From: Acidobacteriota bacterium | GTDB lineage: Bacteria > Acidobacteriota > Vicinamibacteria > Vicinamibacterales > CAVVIG01 | Length of the DNA: 57,060 nucleotides | Reading direction: 5' to 3' | Assembly (NCBI GenBank): GCA_025463215.1 | Contig: JAOBWF010000176.1 | Span: forward strand, 1-57,060 | The notes under the pieces: model-generated | Seen by the model: the letters and a program-made list of their open reading frames with translations, nothing else | Told to the model about the DNA's origin: nothing | Databases searched by the model: none | Shown here: positions 7,549-15,416 of the stretch, in pieces | Position numbering within the stretch: position 1 is the first letter of the stretch | Layout of the letters: each line of letters starts with the position of its first letter | Position numbers and translations under genes: made by a program

Positions 7549-10067
7549 TGGCCGACTACACCCCTCAGGCTCTCGACAAGAAGTGGCAGGCGCAGTGGAC
7601 CGCGTCGAAGGCGTTCGAAGTCGACGTCGATCCCGCGCGTCCGAAGTACTACTGCCTCGAGATGTTCGCGTATCCGTCGGGCCATGCGCACGTCGGCCAC
7701 GTCCGCAACTACATCATCGGCGACGTGATGGCGCGGACCAAGCGGATGCGCGGCTACAACGTGCTGCATCCGTTCGGCTGGGACGCGTTCGGCCTGCCGG
7801 CCGAGAACGCGGCGATCAAGACCGGCACGCATCCCGAAACGTCGACGCTCGACAACATCGCCCACATGAAGGGGCAGCTGCAGCGCCTCGGGATCAGCTA
7901 CGCGTGGTCGCGCGAGATCGCGACCTGCCTGCCGGACTACTACAAGTTCAACCAGTGGATCTTCCTGAAGATGCTCGAGCGCGGCCTCGCGTACCGCAAG
8001 CGCTCGACCGTCAACTGGTGTCCGGTCGACCACACGGTGCTCGCCAACGAGCAGGTGATTGACGGCGCCTGCTGGCGCTGCGGCGCGATCGTCGAACCGC
8101 GCGATCTCGAGCAGTGGTTCTTCCGCATCACGCAGTACGCCGACGAACTGCTCGCCGGTCTCGACACGCTGACCGACTGGCCCGAGAAGGTCGTCGTCAT
8201 GCAGCGCAACTGGATCGGCCGCTCGGAAGGCGCGCGCGTCCGCTTCGCGCTGGCCGACGCGACCGGCGAAACGGTCGAGGTCTTCACCACGCGCATCGAC
8301 ACGATCTTCGGCGCGAACTTCATCATGCTCGCGCCCGAACACCCGCTGGTGGAGCAGTTCGCCGCGGCGTCAGCCGATCCGGCCGCGTTCCGCGCCCAGG
8401 CGCAGGGGTTCCGCTCGCAGGAGCGCGACGTCCGCATGGGCGGCAAGCAGGGGTTCGACACCGGCCGCTTCGCGATCAATCCGTTCACCGGCCAGCGGGT
8501 GCCGATCTGGGTCGCCAACTTCATCCTGTGGGGCTACGGCACCGGCGCGGTCATGGGCGTCCCCGGCCACGACGAGCGCGACTTCGAGTTCGCGAGCACC
8601 TACGACCTGCCGATCACCGTCGTCGTCCAGCGCGCGGGTGAGCCGCTGTCGGCCGAGACGATGACCGAGGCGCATGCGGGCGACGGATCGCTGGTGAACT
8701 CGGGCCCGTACGACGGCATGCCGTGGCAAGAGGCGAACCGCCGCATGACGGCGGAGGCCGCCGCGCGAGGCTTCGGCGAAGGCACGGTGCAGTACCGCCT
8801 CAAGGACTGGGGGATCTCACGGCAACGCTATTGGGGCACGCCGATCCCGGTGGTCCATTGCGAGAAGGACGGCGTCGTCGCCGTGCCGTACGCGGATCTG
8901 CCGGTCAAGCTGCCGCAGATCACGACCTTCACCGGCCGCGGCGACTCGCCGCTGGCGCAGGTGCCGGAGTGGGTCAACGTGACGTGTCCGACGTGCGGCG
9001 GTCCCGCCCGGCGCGAGACCGACACGATGGACACCTTCGTCGACTCGTCCTGGTATTTCCTGCGTTTCGCCGATCCAAAGAACACCGAGCTGCCGTTCGA
9101 TCCGGCGGTCGCCGCCTACTGGATGCCGGTCGACTTCTACAGCGGCGGCGTCGAGCACGCCATCCTGCACCTGCTGTATTCGCGTTTCTTCACGCGCGTG
9201 CTGCGCGACGTCGGGCTGGTCAACTTCGACGAGCCGTTCAAGCGGCTGCTGACCCAAGGCATGGTGCTGAAGAACGGCGCCGTGATGTCCAAGTCGAAGG
9301 GCAACGTCGTCGATCCCGATGACATGCTGCAGAAGTACGGCGCCGACGCACTGCGGCTCTACGTCATGTTCGTCGCGCCGCCCGAGAAGGAAGTCGAGTG
9401 GAGCGATGCCGGGCTCGAAGGCAGCTTCCGCTTCCTGATGCGCGTCTGGCGGCTGGTCGATCACTGGTGCGAAACGATCGGCGGCGAGGGCATCCCGGCG
9501 TGCGGCGACGACTGCACCGACGCGGAACAGGCGCTGCGGCGCAAGACCCACGATACGATCCGCCGCGTCACCGGCGACGTCGAAGAGCGGATGCACCTCA
9601 ACACCGCGGTGTCGTCGCTGATGGAGCTGGTCAACGAGCTCTACGCCTTCAGCGAGGGGACCGCGCACGGCGCCCCGTCGCGCGCGCCGGCCGTCGCCGG
9701 ACAGGTCGAGCGGATGCAGACGATCGCGGCGCTGCGCGAAGCGATCGACGCCCTGGTCCTGATGCTCGCCCCGTTCGCACCGCATACCGCCGAGGAGCTG
9801 TGGCAGAGGCTGGGACACGTCGGCGGACTGGCGAAGGCGAGCTGGCCGTCGTTCGATCCGGCGGTGGCCAAGGCCGCCGAGGTCGTCGTGCCGGTGCAGG
9901 TGAACGGCAAGCTGCGCGGCCGCATTACCGCGCCGGCCGATGCCACCGAGGATCAATTGCGGCAGCTGGCGCTCGCCGACTCCGCCGTCCGCGTCTACAC
10001 CGACAGCAAGACCATCAGGAAAGTCGTGATCGCCAAGGGGCCGCTGGTCAGCGTGGTGGTGTCGTAG
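7548..10067 (+). CDS. leuS: Leucyl-tRNA synthetase
   Basis: An 839-residue class I aminoacyl-tRNA synthetase that charges tRNA-Leu. Motifs visible: ATP-binding [14 protein letters not shown] (HIGH equivalent) near residue 45, the large CP1 editing insertion with the conserved stretch [20 protein letters not shown], the zinc-ribbon-like CPTCGG segment, [14 protein letters not shown], and KMSKS as [15 protein letters not shown]. The C-terminal anticodon-binding and tail domain ([15 protein letters not shown]) is complete. Length is normal for bacterial LeuRS. Its stop overlaps the first possible start of the next frame. I see no T-box or leader structure upstream, only the short palindrome. Confidence 0.98.
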   Translation: MADYTPQALDKKWQAQWTASKAFEVDVDPARPKYYCLEMFAYPSGHAHVGHVRNYIIGDVMARTKRMRGYNVLHPFGWDAFGLPAENAAIKTGTHPETSTLDNIAHMKGQLQRLGISYAWSREIATCLPDYYKFNQWIFLKMLERGLAYRKRSTVNWCPVDHTVLANEQVIDGACWRCGAIVEPRDLEQWFFRITQYADELLAGLDTLTDWPEKVVVMQRNWIGRSEGARVRFALADATGETVEVFTTRIDTIFGANFIMLAPEHPLVEQFAAASADPAAFRAQAQGFRSQERDVRMGGKQGFDTGRFAINPFTGQRVPIWVANFILWGYGTGAVMGVPGHDERDFEFASTYDLPITVVVQRAGEPLSAETMTEAHAGDGSLVNSGPYDGMPWQEANRRMTAEAAARGFGEGTVQYRLKDWGISRQRYWGTPIPVVHCEKDGVVAVPYADLPVKLPQITTFTGRGDSPLAQVPEWVNVTCPTCGGPARRETDTMDTFVDSSWYFLRFADPKNTELPFDPAVAAYWMPVDFYSGGVEHAILHLLYSRFFTRVLRDVGLVNFDEPFKRLLTQGMVLKNGAVMSKSKGNVVDPDDMLQKYGADALRLYVMFVAPPEKEVEWSDAGLEGSFRFLMRVWRLVDHWCETIGGEGIPACGDDCTDAEQALRRKTHDTIRRVTGDVEERMHLNTAVSSLMELVNELYAFSEGTAHGAPSRAPAVAGQVERMQTIAALREAIDALVLMLAPFAPHTAEELWQRLGHVGGLAKASWPSFDPAVAKAAEVVVPVQVNGKLRGRITAPADATEDQLRQLALADSAVRVYTDSKTIRKVVIAKGPLVSVVVS

Positions 10068-10084
10068 TGGCGCTGAGTGAATTC

Positions 10085-10150
10085 GAAGGACACAACGTGT
10101 TGCGGATCACATTCAGGTTATTTCTCGGTGTCCTGTGTGTCCTTGGTGTT
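10085..10150. repeat. Inverted 9-nt-type array under the LptE signal peptide
   Basis: GAAGGACACAAC on the left faces GTGTCCT / GTGTGTCCT / TGGTGTTGTG on the right. It belongs to the same GGACACA-type family as the array at 1611. Most of it is translated as the LptE lipoprotein signal. Confidence 0.55.
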
Positions 10151-10645
10151 GTGTCGGCCCCGGGTTGCGGCTATGCGCTGGCCGGCAGAGGGTCTTTCCT
10201 GCCTGCCTATATCAAGACGATAGGCGTTCCGACGTTCGTCAACCGGACCGTCGTCTTCAATCTCGAGACGATGCTGACGCAGAAGGTACGGTCGGAGTTC
10301 ATCGGCCGCGGCAAGTATCAGATTCTGCCGGAGGCGACCGGGGTCGACGCCCTGCTGACCGGCGAGATCACCGCCGTCACCATCCAGCCGGCGAGCTTTA
10401 CGCCGCAGCAGCTCGCCTCGCGCTACGCGATTACGATGGTCGCGAAGATCGAGCTGCGCGACGTGCGCGAGAACAAAGTGCTGTGGGAGAATGCCAACGT
10501 CATGTTCCGCCAGGAGTACGACACCACCGGCAACCGCAACGTCATCGACCCGGCCGCGTTCTTCCAGCAGGACACCAACGCGCTCGAGCGCATCACCACC
10601 GAGTTCGCGCGCACCATCGTCAGCGCCATTCTGGAGGCGTTCTGA
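10097..10645 (+). CDS. lptE: LPS-assembly lipoprotein LptE
   Basis: A 182-residue lipoprotein. The GTG at 10097 is preceded by GAAGGA with a 6-nt spacing, which decides the start. The signal is VLRITFRLFLGVLCVLGVVS with lipobox SAPGC. The mature part has the LptE pattern CGYALAGRGSFLPAYIK, TIGVPTFVNRTVVFNLE, then GRYKI-like GRGKYQI and a C-terminal EFARTIVSAILEAF helix. LptE plugs the LptD barrel and helps place lipopolysaccharide in the outer membrane, so this indicates a diderm cell. It follows leuS by 29 bp and may be co-transcribed. The signal peptide is encoded by a repeat. Confidence 0.85.
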   Translation: MLRITFRLFLGVLCVLGVVSAPGCGYALAGRGSFLPAYIKTIGVPTFVNRTVVFNLETMLTQKVRSEFIGRGKYQILPEATGVDALLTGEITAVTIQPASFTPQQLASRYAITMVAKIELRDVRENKVLWENANVMFRQEYDTTGNRNVIDPAAFFQQDTNALERITTEFARTIVSAILEAF

Positions 10646-10727
10646 TATTGCGGATTGCGGATTGTGGATGGCGGATTGAGTTGCGGATTCCTTCCGCGAT
10701 CCGCATTCCGCATTCCGCCATGGCCTG
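10646..10727. repeat. Inverted heptamer array between lptE and holA
   Basis: The left half is built from GCGGATT units and the right half from ATTCCGC units, so the whole spacer folds into a hairpin with a 7-nt register. It starts at the lptE stop and ends just before the holA ATG. Confidence 0.75.
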
Positions 10728-11705
10728 ATGGCGAACCTGACCCCGGCCGCGGTCCGCAAACAGATTCAGGCCGGCATCCCCGACGCGATTTACCTGATCC
10801 TCGGCGAGGATGAAGTCGAGAAGTCCGGCCTCGCTTCGGACTTCGCCGAGCTGGTGGACGAAGGCCTGCGCGCCTTCAACGTCGAGCGCATCCATGCGGG
10901 CGATTGGACCACCGGCGATCGGCTGGCCGACGGCGTCGCCGGGATCGTCGCCGCGGTCCGTACACTGCCGATGATGGTGCCGCGCCGCGTCGTCACCGTG
11001 CTGCAGGCCGAGACGCTGCTCGCGCCCAAGCGGGAAAGCGAGGCGGCGGCGCGCGCACTCGAACAGCTCGAGGATCTGTTCAAGCAGCCGGAAGCGCAGA
11101 CCACGCTGGTGCTCGTCGCCACGTCGGTCGACAAGCGCCTCAAGATGATCAAGCTGCTGCAGAAGCAGGCGACGATCGTCGAGTGCGGCGTGCTCGAGGA
11201 TCTGGCCGACGCCGAGCGCTGGGTCCGCACGCGCGTCGCCGCGGCCAACGCGGTGATCGACCCCTCGGCGGCCCGCCTGGTCGCGCAGCGCGCCGGCGTC
11301 GACGTCAAGCGGCTGCGCGCCGACATCGATCGCCTGCTGCTCTACACCCTCGGCCAGAAACAAATCACCGCCGACGATGTGCGGGAGGTGGTCGGACCGG
11401 CGGCGCTGCAGGACGACTGGGCAATGACCAACGCAATTGAGGCCGGTCAGGCGGCGGAGGCGCTGCGGCAGCTGGCGCTGATGTTCGACGCCGGTGCGCC
11501 CGCCGAAAAAATTCTCGGGCAGCTGGGATGGCTGGTACGTGCGAAGTTCCCGGCGCTCGCGCCGGGAGACGTCCGCCCGGCGATCGATGCGCTGTTCCGC
11601 ACCGACCTGGATCTCAAGCGGTCCGCGGGGGACCCCCGCGTGCTGCTCGAGCGCCTCATCGTCGAATTGTGTGCAGGGAAGCGGGTGGCTGCACGACGCT
11701 GGTAG
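10728..11705 (+). CDS. holA: DNA polymerase III subunit delta
   Basis: A 325-residue protein with the HolA domain order: an N-terminal AAA+-like domain (IYLILGEDEVEKSGLASDF near residue 20), a middle lid domain (ERWVRTRVAAANAVIDPSAA, then VDVKRLRADIDRLLLYTLGQ), and the C-terminal collar domain that joins the clamp-loader ring. Delta opens the beta sliding clamp during replication. It lies after lptE, a common pairing of lptE with holA downstream of leuS in many Gram-negative genomes. The ATG at 10728 directly follows the heptamer hairpin, with no clear Shine-Dalgarno sequence. Confidence 0.92.
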   Translation: MANLTPAAVRKQIQAGIPDAIYLILGEDEVEKSGLASDFAELVDEGLRAFNVERIHAGDWTTGDRLADGVAGIVAAVRTLPMMVPRRVVTVLQAETLLAPKRESEAAARALEQLEDLFKQPEAQTTLVLVATSVDKRLKMIKLLQKQATIVECGVLEDLADAERWVRTRVAAANAVIDPSAARLVAQRAGVDVKRLRADIDRLLLYTLGQKQITADDVREVVGPAALQDDWAMTNAIEAGQAAEALRQLALMFDAGAPAEKILGQLGWLVRAKFPALAPGDVRPAIDALFRTDLDLKRSAGDPRVLLERLIVELCAGKRVAARRW

Positions 11706-11728
11706 GCAGCCCTGAAGGGCTGCGCTAC
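11702..11728. repeat. REP-like palindrome between holA and rpsT
   Basis: GTAG-GCAGCCCT-GA-AGGGCTGC-G-CTAC forms a tight hairpin in the spacer of the convergent genes holA and rpsT. A related palindrome lies inside the lytic transglycosylase gene (15204-15230). It could double as a terminator, although no T-run follows. Confidence 0.6.
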
Positions 11729-11751
11729 ACCGAGGAAAGTGTCGTGACTGC

Positions 11752-12018
11752 CTACGACGGCTTGGCGGCGATACGGGTCGTCAGGCGCGACTTGTAGCGG
11801 CCGGCGGCGTTCCTGTGAATAATGCCCTTGCTGGCCATCTTGTCGATGAGCGAGATGGTCTGCTTGAGGCCGCTTTTGGCGCCCGCCATGTCGTTGCCGT
11901 CGATGGCCGCGCGGATGGTCTTGAGGGCGTTGCGCAGTCGCGAACGGAACTGACGGTTGCGCTCGCGGTTCTTGAGACTCTGCCGATGCGCTTTGAGCGC
12001 GGATTCGTGCGATGCCAC
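11752..12018 (-). CDS. rpsT: 30S ribosomal protein S20
   Basis: An 88-residue basic protein with the S20 pattern: MASHESALKAHRQSLKNRER, RSRLRNALKTIRAAI, ASKGIIHRNAAGRYKSRL. It binds 16S rRNA helices in the small subunit body. It starts with GTG at 12018, with GGAGG 11 nt upstream on the minus strand. Its -10 (TAAGAT) overlaps the -10 of the divergent ABC transporter gene. It is monocistronic and convergent with holA. Confidence 0.97.
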   Translation of the reverse strand: MASHESALKAHRQSLKNRERNRQFRSRLRNALKTIRAAIDGNDMAGAKSGLKQTISLIDKMASKGIIHRNAAGRYKSRLTTRIAAKPS

Positions 12019-12043
12019 GTGATCTTTAACCTCCGGAAACCCC

Positions 12044-12056
12044 TAATCTTAACACA
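12044..12056. promoter_or_regulatory. Overlapping divergent -10 elements of rpsT and the ABC transporter
   Basis: The plus strand reads TAATCT (12044-12049), then 7 nt, then the ATG at 12057, which is leaderless spacing. The minus strand reads TAAGAT across the same bases for rpsT, which has a leader with GGAGG. The symmetric core AATCTTAA serves both directions. Confidence 0.6.
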
Positions 12057-12806
12057 ATGGCCCTTTCAGTCGAGCATTTCGGCCGCACCTATGCGACGGC
12101 GACCGGCACCTTCACCGCGGTGGCCGATCTGTCGTTCTCGGTCCGCGCGGGCGAAATCGTCGGTCTGATAGGGCCGAACGGCGCCGGCAAGACGACGACG
12201 CTGCGCTCGCTCGCCGGCATCCTGAGGCCGACCTCGGGCCACCTGCAGATCGACGGCCACGATTTGATTGCCGATCCGATCGAGGCCAAGCGGCGGCTCG
12301 CCTTCATGCCCGACGAGCCGCACCTGTTCGAGTACCTGACGGTCGAGGAGCATCTGCGTCTGGTCGCGCGCCTGTATGGCGTCGCCGATTTCGACCAACG
12401 CGCCGCCGCGCTGATCGAGGAGCTCGAGCTGACAGGCAAGGAGCGGTCCCTGCCGGGCGAATTGTCGCGCGGCATGCGCCAGAAGGTCGTCATCGCATCG
12501 GGGCTGATCCGCAACGCGACGACGCTGCTGTTCGACGAGCCGCTGACCGGGCTCGATCCGATCGGCATCCGGCGGATGCGCAACACGATCGTCGCGCGGG
12601 CGCACGGCGGCGCCGCGATTCTGCTGTCGTCGCACCTGCTGCACCTGGTGGAAGCGGTGTGCACGCGCGTGATCATCATGGACCGCGGGCAGAAGGTCGC
12701 CGACGGCACCTTCGAGGAGCTTGCGGCGCGCGCCGATCTCGCGACCGCCGGCTCCAGCCTCGAGCAGATTTTTTTGCGCGTCACCGGTCACGACACGCCG
12801 GCATGA
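12057..12806 (+). CDS. ABC transporter ATP-binding protein
   Basis: A 249-residue ATPase subunit with Walker A GPNGAGKTT (residues 39-47), the Q-loop region near residue 84 (FMPDEP, with D in place of the usual Q), signature LSRGM (136-140), Walker B TLLFDE (156-161) and the H-loop in LLSSHLLH. It resembles the Ccm/Nat-type exporter ATPases (DUF-class ABC-2 partners). The stop overlaps the permease start (ATGA), so the two form a single transporter. It starts 7 nt after TAATCT, suggesting leaderless translation. The substrate is unknown. Confidence 0.92.
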   Translation: MALSVEHFGRTYATATGTFTAVADLSFSVRAGEIVGLIGPNGAGKTTTLRSLAGILRPTSGHLQIDGHDLIADPIEAKRRLAFMPDEPHLFEYLTVEEHLRLVARLYGVADFDQRAAALIEELELTGKERSLPGELSRGMRQKVVIASGLIRNATTLLFDEPLTGLDPIGIRRMRNTIVARAHGGAAILLSSHLLHLVEAVCTRVIIMDRGQKVADGTFEELAARADLATAGSSLEQIFLRVTGHDTPA

Positions 12807-14539
12807 TCGCCGCCAGCCTCTACATCATCGTCTGCAGCGCCAGGAACCGGATGCGGGTCCGACTGCAGCGGCTGCGCGAGCCGCGCTACCTGATCGGCGC
12901 CATCGTCGGCGCCGCCTACATCTACTTCAGCTTCTTCGCCCGGTTCCGGGCGTCGCGCGCGAGCACCGCGCGCCGCAATGGCCGGCCGCCGCAGTTCCCC
13001 GCGGCGATGACCGCGCTCGCCGCGTCGGCGCCGGCGTTTTCCGGTCTGCTGCTGATGGCGGTCGCGACCGGCGCGTGGCTGTTTCCGATGAACAGCGGGC
13101 TGCTGGAATTTTCCGACGCGGAGCTGCAGTTCCTGTTCCCGGCACCGGTGTCGCGGCGTGAGCTCCTCATCCATCGCATGCTGCGATCACAGCTCGGGAT
13201 GCTGTTTGGCGCCGTCGTCATCGGGCTGGCGTCGCCGTCGCCGTTGGGGTTGTCGCGGGTGCGGATCGCGGTCGGCACCTGGATCCTGCTGGTCACCGGC
13301 AAGATCTACTTCACCGGCGTGACGCTGGCGCGCGCCCGCCTGCGCGCGGGCAGCGCCCGGGCCCGCCGCGTCGCGTGGCTGCCGGTCGCGGCGATGATCG
13401 GCGCCCTCGGCCTGGTGGGCAGCGCGATCGCGCGCGAGGTCATGCACGCGATGCCGTCAGGGCCGCGGGACGTGTTACTGCTCCTCGGCCGCGTGGCGCA
13501 GAGTGGGGCGCCGCGCGTCGTGCTGTGGCCGTTCATGGCGCTGACGCGGCCGCTGTTTTCCGAGTGGCCGCAGCCGTACCTGACCAGCCTCGCGCTCGCG
13601 ATCGTGGTGCTGGCCGCGATCGGCGTCTGGGTGCTGTTGAGCGACGAAGCGTTCCAGGAGGCGGTATCCGACGTCGCCGAGCGGCGGAGCCAGGAGCCGG
13701 CACGGGCGAAGGGGCAGCCGACCTACACCGTCAGGTCGTCGGGCTGGACGCTGGCGCCGATCGGCCGGCCGGAAACAGCGTTCGCATGGAAAGCGGCGAT
13801 GCAGACCCTGCGCATGGTAGATAGACGCGCCATCGGCCAGGTGATTGCGATCGTCTCGGCGCTGACGATCATCGCCGCATCCCTCGGCCGCGCCAACGGG
13901 CTGGCGTCGCTGCTGGCCGCCTTCTCGCTGGCCGCCACGGCGTTCGCGATCGTGCTCGCGCCGCAGGTCATCCGGATGGACATGCGCCAGGATCTGCGGC
14001 ATCTCGAGCTGCTGAAAACGTGGCCGGTGAAGGCGTCGGCGATCGTGCGCGGGGAACTGCTGTGGCCCGGTGTGATCATCACGGCGGGCGCCTGGGCGAT
14101 GCTCGCGGTGGCGACCCTCTTATCCGGCACGATCCTGACCAGCCTGAGCGTGGGCCTGCGGATGAGCGGCGGTGCGGCGATCGCCATCGTGGCGCCGGCG
14201 CTCGTCTTTTCCCAGCTGATGATCCACAACGCGGTGGCCCTGCTGTTTCCGGCGTGGGTGCCGCTCGGGAATCAGCGGCCGCGCGGGCTCGACGCGATGG
14301 GGCAGCGGTTGATCCTGCTCGGCGGCACGTGGCTGCTGCTGATGGTCAGCGCGCTGCCCGGAGCGATTGCGGGCGGCGTTGTGTGGTTCGCGCTGCAGCG
14401 CTTCGTGGGTCCGGCGGCGCTGCTCCCGGCGGCCGTGGTCTGCGCGGTGATTGTCGGACTGGAAGTACTGCTGGCGACCGAAGCGATCGGTCCCGCCTAT
14501 GAACGGTTGGACGTCATGGCGGTGGAGCGGTCCGAATGA
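12803..14539 (+). CDS. Putative ABC exporter, membrane subunit
   Basis: A 578-residue protein coupled by a 4-bp overlap to the ATPase. It begins MIAASLYIIVCSARNRMRVR, with the polar R-rich segment LQRLREPRYLIGAIVGAAYI typical of large bacterial ABC-2-like exporter permeases. Several hydrophobic segments are spaced along the sequence (near residues 30, 75, 150, 200, 260, 350, 440, 500 and 545). A cytoplasmic region around residues 285-325 is charged. The frame can be extended upstream inside the ATPase gene, but that is not credible. Substrate unknown; no accessory protein is nearby. Confidence 0.8.
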   Translation: MIAASLYIIVCSARNRMRVRLQRLREPRYLIGAIVGAAYIYFSFFARFRASRASTARRNGRPPQFPAAMTALAASAPAFSGLLLMAVATGAWLFPMNSGLLEFSDAELQFLFPAPVSRRELLIHRMLRSQLGMLFGAVVIGLASPSPLGLSRVRIAVGTWILLVTGKIYFTGVTLARARLRAGSARARRVAWLPVAAMIGALGLVGSAIAREVMHAMPSGPRDVLLLLGRVAQSGAPRVVLWPFMALTRPLFSEWPQPYLTSLALAIVVLAAIGVWVLLSDEAFQEAVSDVAERRSQEPARAKGQPTYTVRSSGWTLAPIGRPETAFAWKAAMQTLRMVDRRAIGQVIAIVSALTIIAASLGRANGLASLLAAFSLAATAFAIVLAPQVIRMDMRQDLRHLELLKTWPVKASAIVRGELLWPGVIITAGAWAMLAVATLLSGTILTSLSVGLRMSGGAAIAIVAPALVFSQLMIHNAVALLFPAWVPLGNQRPRGLDAMGQRLILLGGTWLLLMVSALPGAIAGGVVWFALQRFVGPAALLPAAVVCAVIVGLEVLLATEAIGPAYERLDVMAVERSE

Positions 14540-14546
14540 CTCACGA

Positions 14547-15287
14547 CTACCGCGGGGCTCTGTCGGTGTATTTGGTGACTTCGCGGCCGTCGGCGGTGAT
14601 TTCGACAACCTTGTAGATCGCTTTTTCACCGGTCTTCGTCGTCCGGCCCGCCATCTTGCCGATCTGCGCGACGTAGCTTCGCGTTTCGCGGTAGGGCGGC
14701 ACCGTCTGGCCGTGTTTGTCGACCGCGCCGGGGCCGGCGTTGTACGCCGCGAGCGCCAGCTCTTCGTTGCCCTGGTAGCGATCCAGCAGCTCGCGCAGAT
14801 AGGCGACCCCCGCGCGCACGTTCTCCGCCGGGTTGAATGCGTTCCGGACGCCGTACTGCCTGGCCGTCGACGGCATCAGCTGCATCAGCCCCATCGCGCC
14901 CTTCGGCGATCGCGCGTAGGGGTTGAAACCCGATTCCACCTGCATCACCGCCCGCACGAGATCGGGCCGAACGCGCTGGGTCTGGCTGTGCTCGTAAATC
15001 AGGTCGTCGTAAATCCGTGCCCGTTCCGAAGCGGCCGATCGCGTGACGCGAACACCTTGCGCTTTCGGTACCGCGTAGGAGGCGACCGGTTCGCTGGTGG
15101 CGGGCCGCTTGTTCGAGAGCACAAGATTGCCGTTTGCGTCGCGCCACGAATAGATCTGCGCCTGCGCGGGGGCGGCAGCCCCGAGGCACAGCACGAGCGC
15201 CGCGTAGCGCAGGCGTTTAGGCCTGCCCGCGATGGACTGCAGGGGACGATGCCTGCTGGACGAGATACGGTTGAGGATGTCGAGCAA
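14547..15287 (-). CDS. Lytic transglycosylase (DUF4124 plus SLT domain)
   Basis: A 246-residue exported protein. After a basic N-terminus and a hydrophobic signal (YAALVLCLGAAAPAQA) comes a DUF4124-like strand segment (QIYSWRDANGNLVLSNKRP), then a complete SLT domain: catalytic Glu in AVMQVESGFNP, KGAMGLMQLMPSTARQYG, NVRAGVAYLRELLDRY and LALAAYNAGPGAVD. It should cleave the glycan strand of peptidoglycan in the periplasm. Starts are rare in this frame; TTG 15287 sits 7 nt after TAAACT, the leaderless spacing seen elsewhere, while TTG 15293 would be only 1 nt away. The N-terminal coding region contains a REP-like palindrome. Convergent with the ABC permease (7 bp between stops). Confidence 0.88.
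   Translation of the reverse strand: MLDILNRISSSRHRPLQSIAGRPKRLRYAALVLCLGAAAPAQAQIYSWRDANGNLVLSNKRPATSEPVASYAVPKAQGVRVTRSAASERARIYDDLIYEHSQTQRVRPDLVRAVMQVESGFNPYARSPKGAMGLMQLMPSTARQYGVRNAFNPAENVRAGVAYLRELLDRYQGNEELALAAYNAGPGAVDKHGQTVPPYRETRSYVAQIGKMAGRTTKTGEKAIYKVVEITADGREVTKYTDRAPR
15204..15230. repeat. REP-like palindrome inside the transglycosylase gene
   Basis: GTAGC-GCAGGC-GTTTAG-GCCTGC-CCGC lies in the codons for RPKRLRYAAL, just before the signal's hydrophobic core. It matches the form of the palindrome at 11702-11728 (GTAG...GCAG...CTGC). Confidence 0.55.
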
Positions 15288-15294
15288 GGTCAAC

Positions 15295-15300
15295 AGTTTA
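15295..15300 (-). promoter_or_regulatory. -10-like TAAACT before the transglycosylase
   Basis: On the minus strand TAAACT is followed by 7 nt and then TTG (15287), matching the -10 to start spacing of other genes in the window. Confidence 0.4.
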
Positions 15301-15354
15301 CACCTGGGCTGTTTGGGGAAACAACCACTCGGTGTATCGGCGCCAGGGGCGCTC

Positions 15355-15416
15355 GCGGGTAGGGCTGGGTGGTGGGGCTAGGTGTAAGTGCTAGATGCTA
15401 GTTGCTGGGGCTAGGA
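15355..15416. repeat. Heptamer array running through the alaS 3' end
   Basis: Read on the minus strand the units are CCTAGCC, CCAGCAA, CTAGCAT, CTAGCAC, TTACACC, TAGCCCC. The alaS codons for LAPATSI and its stop TAG lie inside the array. Confidence 0.65.

Noticed and set aside
6036-8342. A 768-codon antisense frame over the histidine kinase and leuS
   Set aside because: No family features and conflicts with two certain genes.
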